Below, one piece after another: positions 28,681-39,363 of a DNA stretch of 64,000 nucleotides. The translations under genes were made by a program, and so were the position numbers. The notes under the pieces are model-generated. The model did no database searches. It was not told where the DNA came from and saw nothing but the letters and a program-made list of their open reading frames with translations. This stretch comes from Allium sativum (Eukaryota; Streptophyta; Magnoliopsida; Asparagales; Amaryllidaceae). The stretch covers positions 404,342,192-404,406,191 of the forward strand of contig CM060921.1 in NCBI GenBank assembly GCA_030737875.1, written 5' to 3'. How positions within the stretch are numbered: position 1 is the stretch's first letter; the number at the start of each line of letters is the position of its first letter.

Positions 28681-30874
28681 ATGTACTAGAAGTAGAGAGT
28701 TTTTCGTCGAAAAATCAGTTACAAAGTTGTGGCTCTAAAGAAGCTCCTAAAAAGTATGTTAAAATTAACAACTTCGAATTATATGAATACAAGTCTGGGC
28801 CAGGTTCGGACAGGGGCTATCAGTGTGCCACGAATCACCGTAGAAACACGACTGAAGTTTTAAGAACCTGTTTGAGTTCTAGACTCTACCATTCCTTAGA
28901 CACCTCAGAGAGTATCAATCCTAATTGTCAATTTAACAAATATTTTGTCCTATGAGCTTGGGGGAATTCTCGATTCGATTTCAAAAATAAACTTTTCAAT
29001 TAATCCCACGTTCGTTTTAAAATTTTAAACCACACATTAACAGGCAAAATATTCAGTCATAGAACAAACAGAGAATAATAAATTACAGAAATAAAATTTT
29101 TACAAGCAAGCCGCGACACCTGCAGAAAATTTTTACACGCAATTCTATATATTTTTCTTTGCAGTAGAGCACCTGTATGGTTAAGAAATTTTTACAGTGA
29201 TTGACAGTCCGTCCAGTGCAATTGAGTCGCGCTAGCGTGTTCACACCCCACTTGGTGTGCAACCGCTCGAACCCTGACTAGTCCGCTGCTTTTTGTTGTT
29301 GTCGTCTCCTATTAATTGCTTGACTGCGTTGTACCTATTTTCAAAAAAAAAAATTCCCCTTTTTTTTAAAGGGAACTGAAAAAATAAACTAAAAGAAAAA
29401 TAAAATGGAAGTAAAAGAAAACAAAAAAAACTAAGGTTAACAACTAATTATTATTTTTCTTTAGAAAGGTTTGAAAAACTAACACTAGTTCAAAATCTAA
29501 ACCACATAAAACAAAGAAAACAAAAAAGAAAACAAACTTTAAACTATGGCCAGCCCACTCGTTAGGCCTGTAGCGGATCACAAGCCCAAGAGAATCAAGC
29601 AATCAGATCAAATCCAAGCCGAGCCACCTTTTAAAACATGAAAAACACAAACGTGATTCCACAAACCCAAAATAAAAAATGGAAATTTCAGAAGTCGACT
29701 CACGCAAAGGGTTAAAAAAAATATATTCCTTTTTGTTTCTCTTTCCGAAAATTGGATTTATGGATCTACAAATTAGATCTTCGATTTTGTGTTTCTGGTC
29801 TGATGATTGAAGACTTCGGATTTCTTTGCTTTATATTTGGGCTTTGGACTAGCAAATTTGGGTTGCGGTTAAAGGCGCCGATGGTTGCGATTAGGGGAAT
29901 GTAGTTGTGGAGAGAAGGAAAACGCAAGGAAAGATGAAGTGATGTTGTTGACGGGTTGGTGCAAAAGTCTGGTAGGATGTTGTTGAAGTGGTCTATGTTT
30001 GTGTTATTGTGGATGATGAAGAGTTGACAGTAGCGCAGTCTGGAAATATTGTGGTTGTGATCTTTGGCTGCGTGATGATGGTTTGTATGATGACTGGACA
30101 GTTGATCTTGGTAGAGGTAAGGTTGGTTGTGAGGGATTTTAGCGCAGTCCTTGGAATTGGCTTGTCGATTTTCATGTGATTGAGGCTGAACTGATAAAGG
30201 GTCTGAGTAGTTATGGGGTGCAGGATTGTGGGTTATCAGATGTTTTCAGATGTTCGAACAATCTCACCGCAATCTTCCTGAAGCAAATTCAAACAATGGA
30301 GGTGATGAAAAGTGGAAGGAGTAGAAGCGGTTTGTGGTGTTTCAAGCGGGCAGTGGCTTATGTTCGGAGTTGTTTTTTTTTTTTTGTGATGGGGTGTGGT
30401 GATGAACGACTGGATGGTTACTATGTAGAGGAGCAAAAGCCAGAGAAGAAAAATTGTAGGAGGACTATTTTTTTTCCGGAAATAAACTGTAAACAAAGGA
30501 AAGACGGATTGTAGAAAGAGGGAAAGCAATTGAAAACAGGAAAGAAATGTGTTGCTTTTTTTTATTTGAATTTATAAATAAAAATGAAAAGAAAAGGAAA
30601 GGCAAAGTATAGAAAGTGGAAAGAATAAAATAAACGAACAGGAAATAAAATCAATGCAATTGGAAAAGTTATATTTTTTTCTTTCTTGATTTAGAAGATT
30701 AACATATCAATGTTTTAATACCCAATCTACCAATCAAATTTTTTTTCTATGAAAGAAAATACAATGAAAACAAAAATAAAACTAACACGAATCGGTAAAT
30801 AAAATATTTTTGTGTTTTTTTTTTTAAAAAATAAAAAATATAACCCGAAGGATTATTAATAAAAATTATTTTGG
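28681..30874 (-). other. Left leader region of the LARD-like element
   Basis: Noncoding leader between primer site and ORF, about 98% identical by eye to 35914-38067. It has A/T-rich runs and a G/T-rich segment (about 29860-30430) in which small plus-strand ORFs appear. These are shared with the right copy only because the DNA is a copy. No domain is seen. Confidence 0.6.
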
Positions 30875-30892
30875 TCCCCGGCAACGGCGCCA
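30875..30892 (-). other. tRNA-Asp primer-binding site, left unit
   Basis: The plus strand TCCCCGGCAACGGCGCCA is the 3' end of plant tRNA-Asp, so the minus strand is its complement. It lies 5 bases from LTR B. All 18 bases match. Confidence 0.9.
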
Positions 30893-30897
30893 AAATT

Positions 30898-32164
30898 TGT
30901 TTGCGAACAAATTATACAATTGTAAACAACTGTAAAATCCGTTCGGTTTTCCTAAACAACAAGGATTGTTGTAGAGGGTGTCGAACTCTGGGACCAAAAA
31001 TATTTTAATTAATAAATCCAATCAAGTTATTCCAGAATTTGATTGATTGAAAACACAGAAAATAACAGCAATTAAATAAAAAAAGAGATTTATCTAATAA
31101 GAGAAAGCAATTAGGGGATAATGACATAGATTAGATTTACACTCATCAATAGCCAACAAATAAATATAGATCCAATTCATGTTTCTATCACAAACACGAA
31201 TCAACGATAAATAGATTTTTAGAAACAAATAAGTAAACAACGACAAGCATAGCCTATGCAGGAGCTGAGCTCTTAAACAACCATAGACTATCAGGACAGA
31301 TTCACAAATTAATTTCTAAAAACCTAAAATTAGATCTAAATCTGATAATTGTTAGATCGAAAACGAATATACCCTGTGAAGGAGCATAGCTCTTAAACGA
31401 CATAGAATATGAAGGTTCAGATCTAACCCTTGATTCAGATCTAGATCTACATATACAAAGTCCTTATCTATTGGCTATGTGATTCATGTTGAATCATATC
31501 CATTAGCGTCATCACCCCCTAATCAAAGGGGATTAGCTAGACATAGCTAAAGAAGAAGAAAAACAGAAATTAAATAACATAAACATAAATAAAACTAAAA
31601 GTAAATAGAACAGAGGAAGAAGAGTTTTATTCCAAGAGAAAGATTACACAATAAAACTAAGTGTGTTTTTACATGAATAAGATACAAGGTATTTACAGTT
31701 GTATTGGCCAAGGCTACTTGGAAAATTCCACAATGTGGGACAAAAACCCATTTTCAAAATAACACATAAATCAAGTAGCTAAGTGTGAACGCGTTTGAAT
31801 GAGAAGCCTTGCAAAGGAGCTAGTGTGAACGCATGCAGAGAAAATAGATTGCGGGCTTCAACTCCAATTGCCTTGAGTATGAATAAGAACTCCAAGTGAT
31901 CAGAAAAGCATTGAATCTTAACTTTGAAATATGCAGCAGAAAGTAGTTGAACAACAACATCTCTTCAGATCTTCAAGCTTTGATCCAGCTCTAAAAATCA
32001 ACACTCTTCTTGCGCAAATTCTTCAAGCTTTTCAACAATTAAATGCATTAATCCATTTATCTCAGATAATATGAAAACACAACTATAAATACACAGTATC
32101 AGTTATTTTAAAGATAAAATAAGATAAATAAGCAGATAAAATATACACATTTACGTGTATATCA
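30898..32164 (-). repeat. LTR B of the LARD-like element (shared by two units)
   Basis: 1267 bp. On the minus strand it is the 3' LTR of the right unit (polypurine tract at 32165-32182) and the 5' LTR of the truncated left unit (primer site 30892-30875). One LTR serving two interiors is the mark of LTR-LTR recombination. Confidence 0.92.
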
Positions 32165-33819
32165 AATACCCCCACACTTATCTTTTTATTCGTCCTCGAA
32201 TAAACTAAACTAAGATATGTCACACTTTCGTAGGAAACACGATTGCATTTAGCATCTGCAACAAGCCATTAAACCCCTAGGTGTCCCTAGTAGGACGAGT
32301 GTTGTCTCGTGAGGGTTTTCAGCGGATACTACCCACAAAATCCAAAGCGTCTTATGCACGCGGATGAATCAAACAATATATTTAAGGTCTTTCACATTCC
32401 AAGGATTTTACTTAACTTCAATTATAACGGTTTAGCCCCAAATTGTCCATCCCATAATTGGTGCAAAAATGAATAAAAATTTTCAAGCTGAATCGTAATT
32501 CCTTGATAACACTATAATTGTTTTGAAGGTTAAGAGCGTGGTGTCAACCAAAGTTCTACACATCGACAATGTGCACCCAATCATTTATTCTTTTTTTTTT
32601 TGAAGAATTTTGCACCACTGTAACTGTACTGTATTGGATGTGAGTTATGCATAGATGAAGGAAAATTTTGTAAGTTCTAAAAATGTTATAGATAAGAGGG
32701 CAAGTGTATTAGTTGAACTTCAAGCTACAAAAGATAAAGTAATACTAAGGCACGTATGAACATGTTTATTTCCTTTCGTCTCCTTTACTACAATCCTCAC
32801 TTCCAAGTACAGTAGAATGGATGTGGATGGAATGGAATTGAATGCTTTTATAGTCAAGAATGATGAATGGCTATTTTATTCAGAGAGACTCTCTCTTTAT
32901 TGCTTTTTTTTTCTTTTTTCTTTTTTTTTCTTTTTGCATGATGAATGATGAGTGGAGATGGAATGGAATGATACCGTATATTATTTCATTTTTCATTTGA
33001 TTCCTCCTCTACTAAGCGAATCATAACCAACACTCTATGAAAGGAAAGTTTTGTGCCCTAGTTACTCTACTTCTATAACCTTAATTCAACACACAAGTCT
33101 GGATTGATGTTATACAAAAAGATGAAAGGAATGATAAACAAAGTTTCGCAAGATAGTTAACCCATATAAAATAAGATGTGGTATATGGTTATCCTACCTT
33201 AAAACAAGTACGTAATGGGTAGTGTAATATTGGTATATAAAGTGACGTATTTACCTTTGAAAATAAATCAGTGAAAAGGTTCTTGAGTGTACCAATATAA
33301 GAAAATTTATCGAAACATGGATGTAAATCGACTAAAACTTGGGTTTGAATAATGTGGGGTATCGAAGAAGAACGCTACAATGAGTCATTTCTCCTTAATT
33401 GGGCCAAGTGGAATTTAGAACTTACAAGTGTGAAAATTTGAGTAAGAGAAATATTATGCATGAAAACGAACTCAAAAATTCCAACATATGTAGGTGCAAA
33501 CTCATTTTTTTTTTTTTTTGATTATTTTTACTTGCACATTCTAACATGTATAACAAGGGTTGACACGCTTACTCCAGAACACGACTAAAGTCTGCACAGT
33601 CTCAAGCTAGCATCTTAAAAAGACACATTATGATTCAATGAATAAATAATGTTCATTCCCATCACCCAACTATTCAACATATCAAACAAGAACCAAGGTG
33701 TTATTTATGAATTTTAAGTTAATCCTTGTTCAATGAATGACCTAGTTTATAAAATTTGATTGCTGATGTAATGTAAACTCCCCCCACACTTGAGTGTGAC
33801 TGTGTCCTCACAGTCTTTA
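32165..33819 (-). other. 3' noncoding region of the LARD-like element
   Basis: Read on the minus strand, the polypurine tract AAGTGTGGGGGTATT directly precedes LTR B. A second similar tract lies at about 33778-33793. Positions 32165-32340 are homologous to 1040-1240 of the outer Athila-like element. T-rich runs (32591-32602, 32905-32935) are present. No ORF of interest. Confidence 0.65.
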
Positions 33820-35913
33820 TCAGACATATCTTAGTGAAAGGGAAAAACAAATAAGAGGGTCAGCACGGCTTACCGGGTACACTTTGAGAAAATACGCAGT
33901 CATCGAATAGATGAACCGGTCTACAATGGACAAATGGATCAGCCCCATTAAGATTATGAGGCACAGCTTCAGTATAGAAAACCAAATCATAAAGGATTTT
34001 AAATTACAATTCAGATTTGGGAAAACAAATTTTGTTTTTTCAAAAGTTTGAGTTGCTAATTTAAAATTTTTGAGCTTACAATTGATCCTAAAATCAAATT
34101 GAATTTCTGTAGCAACTAAAGAGAGGTCATCAAGCTGGGGTTGAGTAAAAGTTTCAAAAACAAAATTTGATTTGTTCGGATGATGTATAAATTGAGAGAT
34201 GTAAACATCACTCTCACCCCCACACTTATTTTGAGAAATATTGTTCGGTTTTGCTTTGATATTCGAAATTTTGTTAACTAAAGGTTCATTCGTAAACCTA
34301 AAGTCAGAACCGAACGAATGAATTTTCAGTAAATTTTGAAATCGTGATTTCTCAAAAACTGTGTTATTCCAGAAAGAGTTCATATAGTGCAGAAATTTAT
34401 CATTGAAAAACAAGTGATCAAAGTGTGGTTCAGTTGAAACGATCAGGTCACAAGGGGTTTCAACAGTTTCAGAAAACTCGTCATTGTCTTTAAGATCACT
34501 TTCAGCAGTTTCGTTGTTGTCACCCTCAAGAATTTAAAGATTTTCAAACGTTTCATTTTCAGTTTTAGAACCAACAACATTATCGTCAATCAGTTCAAGA
34601 AGTTTTCGCTCATCAAAGTCATCCTCATTTAAACAATTGTTACCAACTACGTCATTTCTTTCAAGTTGACAATCGAAAGTCGCTAAGTTATCAAAATTTT
34701 CAGAATTTGAGAGAGGAAGATCAAATTGAAGATTGACGTCTTCGTGTTCAAGAAAATTTAAATTCAAATCAATTATAGAAATTTCAACAACTTCATTAAG
34801 CTTTTCATCAATTTCAAAAGTTGTAAGTTGAAAATTTTCGATTGCAGTAAGAGTTGAATTTTCAGTAGAAGCATGAGTTTGAGTTTGAATTTCACTTTCA
34901 CAGAAATCATTGTTTTGCACAAGAGATTTTTCAAAATATTCATTTTCATCAGCAGTCATATCGTCGGAATCATCAATAATCGTCACGTAATGTTGTGACG
35001 AAGTTACTGGTTGATTAGTTGTTTCAAAAGAAACGTGGGCAGAAACTTGTTTGTTGCTTGATTGAGATTTATAGTTGTTGAACAAGTTTGTAACTTCAGT
35101 TTGAAGAAGAGAAATTTGATAAACAATCCTATAAGAAACTTGTTCGCTATTGTCCATTCTTTGAGCCAGTTCTTCGATGTAAGTCAAGCCAAGTTTCATG
35201 GAGTCCTCAAAGTCATCAACGTCATTAATTCCCTCAAGTAATTGATTTTCTAGATTTTTCCAAAATTCAATGGTGTATTGAGACAGTTGTTCAATGATAC
35301 GCATGTTTTCGATATTTTTATTTTCAGAATCTTGTTTTTCATCTAAAGTTTGTGCTCATTCCTTGATTTCCTCGTGACAAATCCAAATTTCATGCAATAA
35401 TTTATCAATTTTACTCAGGCCCTCATCAATAAAATCGGTAGACACATTAGACCTCAAAATGTCGTTTTTAAGATTCGTCGTTTCAATGTGTTCCTCACTG
35501 GTTGACCTTAAAAATTCATCCACCTCTTCTCTTAGAAGTCGTCCATTATTTATTTTCCAAAGCCAACATTGCCAAAAAATTAGCTTGTTCGCAACACATT
35601 TTTCATATTCGATAACCATCGTATTATGAAAATCATTTTTGTGTTCAAAATTTTCGTTGAAACCCGTGTTGAAATTGTTTTGAAATTCAGCATTTTGCTT
35701 ATCCATTTGCGCTAATAGTCTCCTCATCTCAGATAAATTCTCCTCAATCGTAGAATGGCAGTTTTCATATTGTGGAACAACAGTTTGTTGAGCATTGTGG
35801 AAATTATTCGAAAAGTTTTCAGCTTGAAATTCATTTTGATTTGAATTGAAACCAAAATTATTTAAAGTTTGAAAAGAATTACAATTTTGGTTGTACATGG
35901 GGCAAGCGTGCAT
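33820..35913 (-). pseudogene. Long LARD ORF of unknown function, two nonsense codons
   Basis: On the minus strand a single frame of about 698 codons runs from ATG 35913 to 33820, broken only by TGA at about 35358-35356 and TAA at 34536-34534. The N-terminal part is Asn/Gln/Phe-rich. The middle has coiled-coil-like heptads (LSEMRRLLAQMDKQNAEF, QRMDNSEQVSYRIVYQISL) and acidic patches. The C-terminal part has a hydrophobic segment (MIWFSILKLCLIILMGLIHL) that could be a membrane span. I recognise no Gag, protease or polymerase motif. The left copy lacks the first nonsense codon, so the parent probably had a longer ORF. Function is unknown. Confidence 0.55.
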
Positions 35914-38067
35914 GTACTAGAAGTAGAGAGTTTTTCATCAAAAAATCAGTTACAAAGTTGTGGCTCTAAAGAAGATCCTAAAAAGTATGTTAAAATTAAC
36001 AACTTCGGATTATATGAATACAAGTCTGGGCCAGGTTCGGACAGGGGTTATCAGTGTGCCACGAATCACCGTAGAAACACGACTGAAGGTTTAAGAACCT
36101 ATTTGAGTTCAAGACTCTACCATTCCTTAGACACCTCAGAGAGTATCAATCCTAATTGTCAATTTAACAAATATTTTGTCCTATGAGCTTGGGGGAATTC
36201 TCGATTCGATTTCAAAAATAAACTTTTCAGTTAATCCCACGTTCGTTTTAAAATTTTAAACCACACATCAACAGGCAAAATTACAGAAATAAAATTTTTA
36301 CAAGCAAGCCGCGACACCTGCAGAAAATTTTTACACGCAATTCTATATATTTTTCTTTGCAGCAGAGCACCTGTAGGGTTAAGAAATTTTTACAGTGATT
36401 GACAGTCCGTCCAGTGCAATTGAGTCGCGCTAGCGTGTTCACACCCCACTTGGTGTGCAACCGCTCGAACCCTGACTAGTCCGCTGCTTTTTGTTGTTTT
36501 CGTCTCCTATTAATTGCTTGACTGCGTTGTACCTATTTTCAAAAAAAAAAATTCCCCTTTTTTTTTAAAGGGAACTGAAAAAATAAACTAAAAGAAAAAT
36601 AAAATGGAAGTAAAAGAAAACAAAAAAAACTAAGGTTAACAACTAATTATTATTTTTCTTTAGAAAGGTTTGAAAACTAACACTAGTTCAAAATCTAAAC
36701 CACATAAAACAAAGAAAACAAAAAAGAAAACAAACTTTAAACTATGGCCAGCCCACTCGTTAGGCCTGTAGCGGATCACAAGCCCAAGAGAATCAAGCAA
36801 TCAGATCAAATCCAAGCCGAGCCACCTTTTAAAACATGAAAAACACAAACGTGATTCCACAAACCCAAAATAAAAAATGGAAATTTCAGAAGTCGGCTCA
36901 CGCAAAGGGTTAAAAAATATATATTCCTTTTTGTTTCTCTTTCCATAAATTGGATTTATGGATCTACTAATTAGATCTTCGATTTTGGGTTTCTGGTCTG
37001 ATGATTGAAGACTTCGGATTTCTTTGCTTTCGATTTGGGCTTTGGACTAGCAAATTTGGGTTGCGGTTAAAGGCGCCGATGGTTGCGATTAGGGGAAGGT
37101 AGTTGTGGAGAGAAGGAAAACGCAAGGAAAGATGAAGTGATGTTGTTGACGGGTTGGTGCAAAAGTCTGGTAGGATGTTGCTGAAGTGGTCGATGTTTGT
37201 GTTATTGTGGATGATGAAGAGTTGACAGTAGCGCAGTCTGGAAATATTGTGGTTGTGATCTTTGGCTGCGTGATGATGGTTTGTATGATGACTGGACAGT
37301 TGATCTTGGTAGAGGTAAGGTTGGTTGTGAGGGATTTTAGTGCAGTCCTTGGAATTGGCTTGTCGATTTTCAGGTGATTGAGGCTGAACTGATAAAGGGT
37401 CTGAGTAGTTATGGGGTGCAGGATTGTGGGTTATCAGATGTTTTCAGATGTTCGAACAATCTCACCGCAATCTTCATGAAGCAAATTCAAACAATGGAGG
37501 TGATGAAAAGTGGAAGGAGTAGAAGCGGTTTGTGGTGTTTCAGGCGGACAGTGGCTTATGTTCGGAGTTGTTGTTTTTTTTGTGATGGGGTGTGGTGATG
37601 AACGATTGGATGGTTACTGTGTAGAGGAGCAAAAGCCAGAGAAGAAAAATTGTAGGAGGACTATTTTTTTTCCGGAAATAAACTGTAAACAAAGGAAAGA
37701 GAGATTGTAGAAAGAGGGAAAGCAATTGAAAACAGGAAAGAAATGTGTTGCTTTTTTTTATTTGAATTTGTAAATAAAAATGAAAAGAAAAGGAAAGGCA
37801 AAGTATAGAAAGTGGAAAGAATAAAATGAACGAACAGGAAATAAAATCAATGCAATTGGAAAAGTTATATTTTTTTCTTTCTTGATTTAGAAGATTAACA
37901 TATCAATGTTTTAATACCCAATCTACCAATCAAATTTTTTTTCTATGAAAGAAAATACAAGGAAAACAAAAATAAAACTAACACGAATCGGTAAATAAAA
38001 TATTTTTGTGTTTTTTTTAAAAAATTAAAAATATAACCCGAAGGATTATTAATAAAAATTATTTTGG
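35914..38067 (-). other. Leader region of the right LARD unit
   Basis: Noncoding. It matches the outer Athila-like leader (46980-48770) in order, for example TTTTTACAAGCAAGC near 36296 against the same block near 47030, and the AGATTAAxATATCAAT block beside the primer site. It includes poly-A/T runs and a G/T-rich segment. Confidence 0.65.
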
Positions 38068-38085
38068 TCCCCGACAACAGCGCCA
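38068..38085 (-). other. tRNA-Asp primer-binding site, right unit (two mismatches)
   Basis: The plus strand TCCCCGACAACAGCGCCA differs from plant tRNA-Asp at two positions, both G to A on this strand, unlike the perfect site at 30875-30892. Confidence 0.85.
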
Positions 38086-38090
38086 AAATT

Positions 38091-39358
38091 TGTTTGCGAA
38101 CAAATTATACAATTGTAAACAACTGTAAAATCCGTTCGGTTTTCCTAAACAACAAGGATTGTTGTAGAGGGTGTCGAACTCTGGGACCAAAAATATTTTA
38201 ATTAATAAATCCAATCAAGTTATTCCAGAATTTTGATTGATTGAAAACACAGAAAATAACAGCAATTAAATAAAAAAAGAGATTTATCTAATAAGAGAAA
38301 GCAATTAGGAGATAATGACATAGATTAGATTCACACTCATCAATAGCCAACAAATAAATATAGATCTAATTCATGTTTCTATCACAAACACGAATCAACT
38401 ATAAATAGATTTTTAGAAACAAATAAGTAAACAACGACAAGCATAGCCTATGCAGGAGCTGAGCTCTTAAATAACCCTAGACTATCAGGACAGATTCACA
38501 AATTAATTTCTAAAAACCTAAAATTAGATCTAAATCTGATAATTGTTAGATCGAACACGAATATACCCCGTGAAAGAGCATAGCTCTTAAACGACATAGA
38601 ATATGAAGGTTCAGATCTAACCCTTGATTCAGATCTAGATCTACATATACAAAGTCCTTATCTATTGGCTATGTGATTCATGTTGAATCATATCTTTTAG
38701 CGTCATCATCCCCTAATCAAAGGGGATTAGCTAGACATAGCTAAAGAAGAAGAAAAACAGAAATTAAATAACATGAACATAAATAAAACTAAAACTAAAT
38801 AGAACAGAGGAAGAAGAGTTTTATTCCAAGAGAAAGATTACAGAATAAAACTAAGTGTGTTTTTACATGAATAAGATACAAGGTATTTACAGTTGTATTG
38901 GCCAAGGCTACTTGGCAAATTCCACAATGTGGGACAAAAACCCATTTTCAAAATAACACATAAATCAAGTAGCTAAGTGTGAACACGTTTGAATGAGAAG
39001 CCTTGCAAAGGAGATAGTGTGAACGCATGCAGAGAAAATAGGTTGCGGGCTTCAACTCCAATTGCCTTGAGTATGAATAAGAACTCCAAGTGATCAGAAA
39101 AGCATTGAATCTTAACTTTGAAATATGCAGCAGAAAGTAGTTGAACAGCAACATCTCTTCAGATCTTCAAGCTTTGATCCAGCTCTAAAAATCAACACTC
39201 TTCTTGCGCAAATTCTTCAAGCTTTTCAACAATTAAATGCATTAATCCATTTATCTCAGATAATCTGAAAATACAACTATAAATACACAATATCAGTTAT
39301 TTTAAAGATAAAATAAGATAAATAAGCGGATAAAATATACACATTTACGTGTATATCA
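38091..39358 (-). repeat. LTR C of the LARD-like element
   Basis: 1268 bp; the 5' LTR of the right unit. Followed on the plus strand by the target duplication TTTAT and the resumed chromovirus LTR. Confidence 0.92.
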
Positions 39359-39363
39359 TTTAT

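Larger units (their letters stand above)
26086..39358 (-). mobile_element. Rearranged three-LTR non-autonomous element (LARD-like, Athila-derived)
   Basis: Three LTRs of about 1.27 kb (26086-27354, 30898-32164, 38091-39358) lie in the same orientation. TTTAT flanks the outer pair (26081-26085 and 39359-39363), and a third TTTAT follows the first LTR (27355-27359). The right unit, 30898-39358, is a complete 8.46-kb element. The left interior (27624-30897) is a truncated second copy, separated from the first LTR by 269 bp of chromovirus LTR that is repeated at 39359-39624. No RT, RNase H or integrase is seen. The tRNA-Asp primer site, leader and 3' region match the outer Athila-like element, so it is its non-autonomous relative. 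Confidence 0.85.

Noticed and set aside
28656..28955. Plus-strand ORF of 99 codons repeated at 35869-36186
   Set aside because: Shadow of the element's own minus-strand coding and leader; copy identity again.
29988..30529. Small plus-strand ORFs in the LARD leader, also present at 37186-37725
   Set aside because: The conservation between the two places is simply copy identity of the element; the ORFs are antisense to it and have no domain.
30875..30892. tRNA-Asp-like sequence
   Set aside because: Only the 3' terminal 18 bases are present beside an LTR, so it is a primer-binding site and not a tRNA gene.
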